Shown here one piece after another: positions 24,201 to 32,300 of a DNA stretch of 43,695 nt (its first letter is position 1; the number at the start of each line of letters is the position of its first letter). Below the pieces are notes generated by a model that was not told the origin of the DNA, made no database searches, and saw only the letters and a list, made by a program, of their open reading frames with translations. Origin of the DNA: Deltaproteobacteria bacterium (lineage in GTDB: Bacteria > Desulfobacterota > Desulfobacteria > Desulfobacterales > ETH-SRB1); assembly GCA_030262895.1 (NCBI GenBank), contig JAJSZW010000015.1:1-43695 (forward strand), in the 5' to 3' direction. A program made the position numbers and the translations under genes.

Positions 24201-27200
24201 AAGAGCTTCGTTGGAAAACCCATACCAGGCATTTCCAGGCATCCCTGTCACTCCGATAATAGATGAAATCCCGACGAAGAGCTTGGGCGGTGCGTCCTTC
24301 AAAGCAAAAACAAGATTCAACGCCCCCATTAGCTTTGGACTTATCTCCTGCATGGCATCTTTGACAGAAACCTGGCTGGCCGATCTCGGATGGTTGAGTC
24401 CTGCACCGTGAATTACGCCGGTGATTTTTCCCATGTTGCTGCGAATCTCACTGACAGCAGAGATCAGAGATTCACGGTCAGAAACATCACAACTAAAGTA
24501 CCTGGCAAACAGTCCCCTGTCATTGTACCTTTTGAGTGTTTCAGCGATCTCACGACTCGAAGGACGGTCAGGAGCTGTATCAGGATGAGCCGAGCGCCCG
24601 ATAAGGGCCATTTGCGCTCCGGTTTCCAAGGCCAAACCAAAGGCGCATGAAGCTGTAATGCCCCTTGCACCGCCCGTAACCAGGATGACATCTTCGGCAG
24701 ACCAGTTTATTGGACGCGGTTTGTATGAGGCCGGCTGCATCAGCTCAGGCACGGCTATGCTGCGTTTTAGTTCAAAATCAAAACCGGCTGCCGCAAAAGG
24801 CGCCGGAGTATTGATTTCTTCAATTACTTTGTCTGTGATCTTTTCAGCATCCAGCGCTGCGGAGAAGTCAATGACACGAACTCGAAGATCATCCCGTTCT
24901 AAATGGAGGCTCGCGGCTAAGGCCAAAGCACAGCATCTGTTGATGTGTGAAAACATAGGATGATCGCCAAAGCAGCCACCGCCGAACTGGATATAGGCAA
25001 CCGTGGTGCGGCGACGCGGGGCCTGTGAGGCCGGAGGCGGGGATGTCACGCCGGATAGATGTTCTACGATATCCTGCAGTTGCTCTTTATCTGAATTGTA
25101 TTTCTGCCCGGTCCTGGGAAGAATGGCGATAAGATGTGAATACCCCGGGTCTTTGGCCAATCCTTTATCATGCGCTTCCTTAAAAGTGGCTATTCGCACC
25201 TGGGCGCCGCAGCCGAACAGGCTGTTGCGCAATGATGTCGCGACATCAGCACCATCAGGAGTAGTCAGGATCAGAGCATTAGCGCTCTGCCAGTCATCCT
25301 CCTTGCGTTTTCCCATCCATTCCGGCAATGGCTGGAGCGGCTCTTCCGCCAGCACGACCTTAAATTCTCTGACCCATGGATCAGGCCCACCATCGACATC
25401 CATTGTTTGTTTCTTCGTCCCGCCAGGGACGATCCTTTCCAGGATTTCGGCAATCTGCCGCAGGCTTCGCTGACGAAGGGGCTCCAGATCAACATGGATT
25501 TCTATATTCAAAGCAGATGCCAATCCACGTACCAACCTGTTCAGCATATCCGGTCCGATATTGAGATCATTTTCCACTAATGCATCCGCGTCAAGGACAT
25601 CCTTTGGATAACCTGTAATCAGGGAGGTCTGTTCAAGGACTATCTTCAATACATCCGGTTTTTCCGGCTCAATTGAGTCAGGTGCTTTCTTCTCAGCATA
25701 CTCCATCATGTGGTCCACGATTTCTGACAGGGTTGCATTGGCATTGCCCGCCAAATCAATCTTGTCTTCCATGCCGGCTTTTTTTGCCGCTTTCATTACC
25801 AGATCAGCAGCTTTGATCGAATCAAGGTTTAGATCATCCAGCAACCGCATTTCAGGCGTCAGGCTATCAATAGGGTAGCCTGTAATATCTTTGGCTAAAG
25901 AAAAGAGAACCAATTCCATATCTTCTCTTGTAACGGTCTTTGATTTCAGAGCCGGAGTCTTGACATCTTGGGTCTTGGTCTCTACAGAAGGTTTGATCTT
26001 CTCAACTTCTATCTCAGGCTCAGTTTCTCCTTTTTTATCCATAAACGGGGCCGAGTACTTCATATCCGCTTGGATAAACTCAGCTAAAAACGGGCCGCGA
26101 GCCTCCAGGTAAGCCTCAAGTTCATTGCCGGAAAGATTGACAAGGCCGGAGAGCATGTCTTGCGCCTTTTCCGGCATGGAATGATGAATAGATGCCTCGT
26201 CGGCAGCGGAAAGATCAAAGGGGCGTTCACACGGGTTTTGAATGAACAAGCGTTCAGAAGGCGGAACAAACGGGCGAACCATCCTTTTTTCGTACAACTC
26301 GTGCCAATCAATGTCAATGCCGCGGATAAAGAGGGAGGCAAGCAGCCTGTTCATATCCTTGTCCATGAACGGCGATGATTCTATTGGTATGCATACATGA
26401 CCGCTGTCGCCCATAATATCATTTACCAGGCCTGAAAGGACGCGCCCCGGTCCGACCTCAATGAACAGATCACAGGTCTTGGCCATTGATCTGATCATAT
26501 TTACAAAATTTACCTGTGAGAGGATCTGGCCGGCAAAGTGCTTCCGGAGTGATATTCCCTGTTTTACCTCTTCCCCGTCAGTACTGGAAAAAAGTTTGGT
26601 CTGGTTAACAGCGAATTTTTCGGGGAGAAATTCGATATCTTCCATAACCTTGACAGCATGGGAAGCAAGTTTAGAGTGAAAGGCATTGGAGACCTTCAAG
26701 CGCCTGGCCATGATTCCCTTTTCGGCCGCTATCTTTATGGCCATTTCCAGTGCGGTCTGTTCCCCGGACAGAACGATTTGCCGCGGGCTGTTTATATTTG
26801 CGAGGACTATATAACCCGCGGTCTGTTCGAGGATGCCTTTCGCCTCTTCTTCAGAGCATCGCAGGCCCGCCATTCCTCCTTTTTGATCTCCCGAGACCGT
26901 CATGGCATGTCCCCTTGCAGTCGCAAGACGAATCAGGGCATGGAAATCAAATGCGCCCGCGGCATGAAATGCGGTCAATTCTCCCAGACTGTGTCCACCC
27001 AGAGCGGCAGGGGTTACCCCGAGTTTTTGAAGGAATTGAAACCAGAGCTGCGAAGCCAGACAGATGGCAGGTTGGGCATTTTCGGTCTGCGACAGGTCGT
27101 GAAACCAGGCTTCAACATCCTCCGGTCCTCCAGCTCGATCAAGTGGAGGATAGATAAGCCGGCTGATGGGTCTGCCGCCTGCATCCTTGATCCATTGATC

Positions 27201-29075
27201 TGCCTCTTTGACCCTATCCCTTGCCCACTGGAAACGCTCTATAAGCACTCGAGCCATGTCGAGCTTTTGGGAGCCCTGTCCTGGAAAAAGCATTCCCACT
27301 CTTGTTTCGGCAAGCCGGTTGCTCAACCATACCATCTGTTCTGGATCATTGAGCATTTTCCCTCTTGCAGGCGATTTCTCTTTGACCATCAATGCAAGTT
27401 GTTCAAGCAGTTTTGTCAATTTGTCTGGTTGGCTGGCTATGACAGCGGATCGAATACAGGCCTTACTGTATGCCTCATGTCCGAGCTTGGCAGCAAGATC
27501 TGTAAGTTCGGCAATACTTATTCCCTTTGAGATTTTGATAAGGTCGTTGACCTTTTCATAAAGTTCATCCATGGTCTCGGCAGTCAATACGAAAATTTCT
27601 GTTTCCTGATTCGAAACCATCATGCTTCGCTCATCCATGGACGGATCGAGACGGTCACTGGGAGGATCGCCGGATTCCATGGTTACGTGGCAGTTGATCC
27701 CGCCAAATCCCATGGCAGAAACACCTGCCCGCAATATTTCCGTGGGTTTGCGTTGCTTGCCCTGGAGAATAGGGTAAAGAGAACGCGCCAAGGTGTTAAA
27801 AAGAGGATGCGGATCCCTGCACGCGGCTGTGGGGGGAAGAATACGGCGGTTCACCCCCATGACTGCCTTGATGAATCCACCCGCTCCAGAGGCGGCCTTT
27901 GTGTGCCCGATGATCGATTTTAATGATGTAATACCGCAGAATTTTTTCTGGGATACCCGGGCATCTTTCATGGCCAAGGCAATGCTCTCTAATTCGACCC
28001 GATCTCCAGTTGTTGTCCCTGTTCCATGCCCCTCTATAAAATTCAGATCTTCAATCCCGTAAGGAGCGCGGGCATACGCTTTTTTTAATGATTTGGCCTG
28101 TCCCGTGGGGTTTGGCGCTGTTATACCGGTTCCTCCGCCATCCGAAGATATGCCCCAGCCATGGAGTATTGCATAGATGTAATTTTTATCTCTTCTGGCA
28201 TCATCTAAACGTTTAAGGACAACGAAGCCGCAACCCTCGCCTGGGATAAATCCGCTGGCGCGGCGGTCATACACAGTCATATCATCCTTAGTCAGTGCTC
28301 CGGTCCTGGCAAACCCAACAAGTTCAAAAGGATCAAGGCTGATATCGACTCCTCCTGCTATAGCCAGATTCAGATCTTTATTCATTAACCCCGTGGCTGC
28401 AGTGGCAACTGCAATAAGGGAAGAGGAGCACGCCCCGTCAACAGTGTACCCTCCTCCACAAAGGTTCAGGAAGTTGCAGATACGTCCCGCGATGGTATTT
28501 GAAAGTCCGCCGGCCAATGTGTCTTCGTTCACAGATGGGAAAACAGATTTGTAGTAGCCTTTCAGTGCTGTCTCGATTTCCGCTGCCTGATTGTCGGAAA
28601 GATTTCTTGACTTGGCTGCGGCCCGGAAGGCGCGCTGGATATATGGCCATCGCAACCGCATGGTATTAGAACGAGTCATCTCGCCGGTCAGACTGTTTCC
28701 CACTATTACTCCCATGTGCTCACCAGGCAGGTCATCTTGGGAGTAACCAGCGTCAGTAATCGCTTCGATTGCTGTTTCCAATGCGAGCCAGTGCACAATA
28801 TCCGTATTTTGGAAGGTAGTGTAAGGGATGCGCCTTGACGCCCAGTTAAAAATGAATCCGTCGATTACAGCGGCGCGTGAGAGATAGGTCTTGTCCGTCT
28901 CGCTGCCGTTCGCATGGTAATAATCGGCTATGGGGAAACGCTGGTCTGGAAGTTGCCTGAACTGGCGGCGGCGCGCCAGGATGTTTTCCCATAGTTGCCG
29001 CGGATTGCGGGCGTCAGGATACCAGCAGGCCATCCCGATTACAGCAATTGGAGTGGTTGATGAGCTATTTATCAC
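21282..29075 (-). CDS. Multidomain iterative polyketide synthase, enediyne-PKS-like, with fused tandem thioesterases
   Basis: A 2597-aa type I synthase starting GTG at 29075. Domains: ketosynthase 1-455 (Cys in DGACSSS about 215, His in EGHGTGT and IGHTKAASG); acyltransferase about 590-900 (FPGQGSQ, GHSLGE); ACP about 1050-1125 (LDSIK serine); an ACP-like unit about 1140-1210 with NIGPDM and no serine; ketoreductase with its structural half about 1240-1700 (VTGGARGIT, WYGFSNEA); double hot-dog dehydratase about 1715-2010 (DHLFNGSNLFP, RDSLLQSAQ); a PPTase-like domain about 2060-2240 (SHDE, but GCNIA instead of GxDxE); two hot-dog thioesterases about 2275-2420 and 2455-2590 (NLVGNIYFAHYYAWQGQIRD resembles enediyne thioesterases). 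KS-AT-ACP-KR-DH-PPTase is the order of enediyne PKSs; in those clusters the thioesterase is separate. Product: probably a polyene or unusual acyl chain. The gene looks GC-richer than its neighbours. Confidence 0.9.
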   Translation of the reverse strand: MINSSSTTPIAVIGMACWYPDARNPRQLWENILARRRQFRQLPDQRFPIADYYHANGSETDKTYLSRAAVIDGFIFNWASRRIPYTTFQNTDIVHWLALETAIEAITDAGYSQDDLPGEHMGVIVGNSLTGEMTRSNTMRLRWPYIQRAFRAAAKSRNLSDNQAAEIETALKGYYKSVFPSVNEDTLAGGLSNTIAGRICNFLNLCGGGYTVDGACSSSLIAVATAATGLMNKDLNLAIAGGVDISLDPFELVGFARTGALTKDDMTVYDRRASGFIPGEGCGFVVLKRLDDARRDKNYIYAILHGWGISSDGGGTGITAPNPTGQAKSLKKAYARAPYGIEDLNFIEGHGTGTTTGDRVELESIALAMKDARVSQKKFCGITSLKSIIGHTKAASGAGGFIKAVMGVNRRILPPTAACRDPHPLFNTLARSLYPILQGKQRKPTEILRAGVSAMGFGGINCHVTMESGDPPSDRLDPSMDERSMMVSNQETEIFVLTAETMDELYEKVNDLIKISKGISIAELTDLAAKLGHEAYSKACIRSAVIASQPDKLTKLLEQLALMVKEKSPARGKMLNDPEQMVWLSNRLAETRVGMLFPGQGSQKLDMARVLIERFQWARDRVKEADQWIKDAGGRPISRLIYPPLDRAGGPEDVEAWFHDLSQTENAQPAICLASQLWFQFLQKLGVTPAALGGHSLGELTAFHAAGAFDFHALIRLATARGHAMTVSGDQKGGMAGLRCSEEEAKGILEQTAGYIVLANINSPRQIVLSGEQTALEMAIKIAAEKGIMARRLKVSNAFHSKLASHAVKVMEDIEFLPEKFAVNQTKLFSSTDGEEVKQGISLRKHFAGQILSQVNFVNMIRSMAKTCDLFIEVGPGRVLSGLVNDIMGDSGHVCIPIESSPFMDKDMNRLLASLFIRGIDIDWHELYEKRMVRPFVPPSERLFIQNPCERPFDLSAADEASIHHSMPEKAQDMLSGLVNLSGNELEAYLEARGPFLAEFIQADMKYSAPFMDKKGETEPEIEVEKIKPSVETKTQDVKTPALKSKTVTREDMELVLFSLAKDITGYPIDSLTPEMRLLDDLNLDSIKAADLVMKAAKKAGMEDKIDLAGNANATLSEIVDHMMEYAEKKAPDSIEPEKPDVLKIVLEQTSLITGYPKDVLDADALVENDLNIGPDMLNRLVRGLASALNIEIHVDLEPLRQRSLRQIAEILERIVPGGTKKQTMDVDGGPDPWVREFKVVLAEEPLQPLPEWMGKRKEDDWQSANALILTTPDGADVATSLRNSLFGCGAQVRIATFKEAHDKGLAKDPGYSHLIAILPRTGQKYNSDKEQLQDIVEHLSGVTSPPPASQAPRRRTTVAYIQFGGGCFGDHPMFSHINRCCALALAASLHLERDDLRVRVIDFSAALDAEKITDKVIEEINTPAPFAAAGFDFELKRSIAVPELMQPASYKPRPINWSAEDVILVTGGARGITASCAFGLALETGAQMALIGRSAHPDTAPDRPSSREIAETLKRYNDRGLFARYFSCDVSDRESLISAVSEIRSNMGKITGVIHGAGLNHPRSASQVSVKDAMQEISPKLMGALNLVFALKDAPPKLFVGISSIIGVTGMPGNAWYGFSNEALDLVLRRFAADHPGTDSLSIAYSVWRDEGMGAKMGSVENLRKMGIEAIPSREGIQRFVRLFLNDPGVHKVIIAGRLGSLDTWISGTTPAPESAKFLEIPLHLTPGVETVFQAHLTLEENPYLKDHLFNGSNLFPAVFGLEAMAQAVAHITGENDFSRVRIEDIKLKRPITVDPQDGADIVVWAEAQEYEPESTVRKIRAGISKSSSRIKSDFFSATFILGLTDKEPKYAINIPDMPLEIEPRLDLYRERLLFQGPRFQKIDKVWSISATSENGKDAIFSSKLQDLSQAAEDAFTDPLHRTLFLGDPFLRDSLLQSAQMLVPKKICLPVYIGSIDIYPCADNTHAFIMGHIQIDLIEEDKIKNTVVMVDSDGNVRERLEGYTLRILSHHDDYSGAADLVIPEKRDNKIVRDAMNRVGGSMKIELPEILLRYIPGIHDMSKEEQLSLEIPMLSELIFHATGKGSDSYEIKWLESGEPVIVGLKEDETKVSMSHDERICLCIAGHGAQGCNIAPITHRSRQEWQEIIGSYRDDLLDRLINDNDTLDLAGTRIRAAMEVLQKVTGKNNTPLEIVYRDADAVLFKGVVAEGSLLILAFPVDLTRGPERIIAVVAKEAKRRSVEPLSSKISGYEEITKKRHFEIIKGGPQGQDVFVQRFPVTFRHNAQLSRTLYFSNYFFWLGEVREAAVWPVLGRIGQQFATNKCGMVTNYTNARILGEATAGDRIEARLWISGNHGPADSTMDLNFDFRKMLKNDEYERLAWCEHQVTWVKILDHGIVKPESYPDYYREFMRDSLPRYDAPNLLDPIPEPLSDLVKQIRGEKEAYISSGPTVRPVLSEQIIDTSLDNSNLVGNIYFAHYYAWQGQIRDRYFFDLIPEYYHETGRDGELLCLETRVNHLREAMPFDRIMVTMALRALKKHSAIFYFEYFLMNADDTRVKLAFGEQNAIWVKRDLNGKPAPAPFPAAVQEALHKAISKK

Positions 29076-29357
29076 AATAACCTCTCATTAATAATAATTA
29101 TTAGTTTTAATAATTATTATTATTAGTTTTAGTTGGTTTTAGATAAAGATAAAAATAATAATGTTGCCAAAAAAATCTGTATGTGTCAAGAAAAACAACA
29201 AAAATAGGTAACTCTTTAGCTCAACCATAGTTGGTTTGTTTCATAATGCGACCTTCTCGCGCCTTGAAGACGAAACAATATTTTGTACAACTTATTACCT
29301 GCTGCCTTAATTCGCAGCCAGAGGCAGCGAACAAGCTTTTTCAGATGGAGTATGAAC
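29076..29357. promoter_or_regulatory. Divergent promoter region of the PKS and the kinase/HD-GYP gene
   Basis: This is the only spacer between two giant divergent genes. The direct repeat ATTATTAGTTTTA occurs at 29097-29109 and 29119-29131, 22 bp apart (two helical turns), close to the PKS start. A small palindrome AACCATAGTTGGTT is at 29223-29236. Ribosome sites: AGAGG before the GTG of the PKS, and GGAG (29347-29350) before the ATG at 29358. No clear sigma-70 boxes could be fixed. Confidence 0.45.
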
Positions 29358-32300
29358 ATGATAAGCCCTCCAGGTTACCAGATTTCAGCTAAAATTTGTG
29401 AAAGTCTAAATACAGTAGTTTATCGAGGAAAGAGAGAGTCTGACAACCTGCCGGTTATCCTCAAGATCTTGAAAAAGGCTCATCCCACGCCGGATGAGCT
29501 TGCCAGGTACAGGCATGAATTCAGGATAACCAGTTCACTTCATCTCAAAGGTGTTGTCGGGACTTATTCCTTAGAAGATTATGAGAACAGGCTGGCAATA
29601 ATATTCGAGGATTTCAACGGGAAATCACTGGATAGACTGATGGCCGGCTCAAGGCTTTCCTTGGAAGAATTTCTTGTCATTGCCATAAAGATAGTGGATG
29701 CTTTAGGAAGGATACATGCTGCAAATATAATTCACAAGGATATCAATCCTGCCAATATCGTTATTAATCATGAAACAGGGGAGTTGAAGATCATCGACTT
29801 CGGGATTTCGAGCACCCTGTCCAGAGAAGAACCTGCTGTAAAGAATCCGAATATCCTTGAAGGTACACTGGCCTATATTTCGCCCGAGCAGACAGGAAGG
29901 ATGAACCGCGTCCTGGATTACCGCACTGATTTTTACTCCCTGGGTGTTATCCTGTATGAGCTTATCTGCCGAAAGCTTCCTTTTGAATCCGATGATTTGC
30001 TCGAAATAATCCATTCCCATATCGCAAAAGAGCCTGTAGCGCCGTACAGGCTTGATCAAAGAATTTACAGGGCTGTATCTGAGATTACAATGAAATTGCT
30101 GGCAAAGAATGCCGAAGATAGATACCAGAGCGCCTGGGGGATCAAGGCAGATCTTGAGGAGTGCCTGAGCCAGTTAAAAAATTCCGGCAGAATTGAACCG
30201 TTCTCTCTTGCCAGGCATGATATTTCTGACAGGCTCCAGGTTTTTCAGAAGTTGTATGGCAGAGAAAAAGAGATTGAAATCTTGATGGAGGCGTTTGAGC
30301 GAACAGCAAACGGAAGACGGGAAATTCTGATGGTGACAGGCAGAGCAGGCATAGGGAAGACCTCTATAGTCAAGGAAATGTATAAGCCGATAACTGTCCG
30401 AAACGGATATTTTGTCTCAGGCAAGTTCGACCAGTTCCATCGGGATATTCCGTACAAAACCGTGGTTGAGACATTTCAGGAACTGATACGTCAGATACTG
30501 ACCGAGAGTAACACCCAGCTTGATCAGTGGCGGGAGAAGCTCATGGCAGCCCTTGGTCCTAATGGACAGATTATCATTGATGTGATTCCAAATGTGGAAC
30601 TGATCATCGGGCCACAGCCTCCTGTGCCGAAATTGGAGCCTTTTGCTGCGCAGAACCGTTTCAACCTGGTCTTTCAAAACTTTATTCAGGCATTATGCCG
30701 GCCGGATCATCCTTTGACCATTTTTCTGGATGATATGCAGTGGGCGGATTCTGCGTCCCTGAAACTGGTGGAACTGATGATTACAAATAGAATGGCAGAA
30801 TGTTTTTTTATCATCGGGGCGTATCGCGACAACCAGGTCGCGCCCGGGCATCCCTTGATGATTACCCTGGATGCAATTAAAAAGGAAGGCATTACCATCA
30901 ATAATATCGCCCTCTTCCCCCTTGATATTGAAAATATTAATCAATTACTTTCTGATTTGCTGCATGCTGATAAGGAAGCGGCAAAGCCGCTGGCTGAACT
31001 GGTCATGCAAAAAACAGGCGGCAATCCCTTTTTTACAGAGATGTTCATTAAATCGGTTTATGAAGAAAAGCTGTTGAGATTTGTCCCACCTGCTCCGGGA
31101 GCAGGAAGAGGGGGATGGGAGTGGGACATGGCCGGAATTCAAACGCTTGGCATCACTGATAATGTTGTTGAACTTCTGGCAGGAAAAATCCAGCAGTTCA
31201 GTAAAAAGACTCAGCAGGCATTAAAATTGGGATCATGTATCGGGGATCAGTTTGAGTTGCAGACACTGGCTGCGATCTGTAATAAATCTCTAGAAGAAAC
31301 AGCCGCCTCACTCCAGGAAGCGGTTGCAGAGAGTCTGGTGATGATTTCCGGTAACGCATACAAACTGATCGATCCGGATATCAAAGAACTGGCAATGGGG
31401 ATAAGGGTTGAATACAGGTTTTCGCATGAGCGCATCCATCACGCAGCTTATTCTCTCATCAGTGAAACCGAAAGAAAGTTGATACATCAACATATAGGTC
31501 AACACCTGCTTCGGATTATCCCGCCCGAGCAACGCAAAAAGAGGATATTTGATATTGTGAACCAGTTGAACCTTGGGTTGGAACTTATTTATTGCCAGGC
31601 TGACCGGAATGAATTGGCTAAGCTGAACCTCATGGCTGGGAAAATAGCCAAGCAGTCAGCAGCGTTTGAGCCGGCTTTCGTTTATCTGAGGACCGGCATA
31701 GGACTACTTGGTGAGGACAACTGGAAGAGCGAGTATGATATGTCGCTTCAACTATATACTGAAGCGGCTGAAGCGGCATATCTTTGCGCCGAGTATGCCT
31801 TAATGGAAGAGTTTGTTCTGTGTGTATTGGAAAGGGGACGATTGTTGCTGGACAGGGCAAAGGCTTATGAGATCAGGATCGAGGCATACAAGGCTCAATA
31901 TAAGTTGCAGGAAGCGCTGGAAACAGGGTTGTCCATCCTCAAGGATTTGGGATCGAGATTTCCTGAAAAGCCGAACCGGTTGAATATCATGCTTGATCTC
32001 CTGAGAACGAAGTTGCTATTAGCCGGAAAGCGAATCAGCAAACTGGTTGATTTAAAGAAGATGGATGATCCGATCAAATTGGCATCCATGCGGATATTGA
32101 ACCGCGCGGGCTCTGCCGCCTATTTTGCTAATCCTGATCTCCTCCCCCTCCTTGTATTGAGATCCGTTAGATTTTCGATCATATATGGGAATGCGCCTGT
32201 TGCAGCCTTTTCGTATGCTGTTTACGGAATGATACTCTGCGGGATAGTCGGAGACATAGAGGCCGGCTATAGATTCGGCCGACTTGCTTTAAGCGTGCTG

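Noticed and set aside
26658..27530. Long open frame (290 codons) on the plus strand inside the PKS region
   Set aside because: It is antisense to the acyltransferase domain; the minus frame has clear motifs and the plus frame has none. The same holds for other plus-strand frames from 21303 to 28062.
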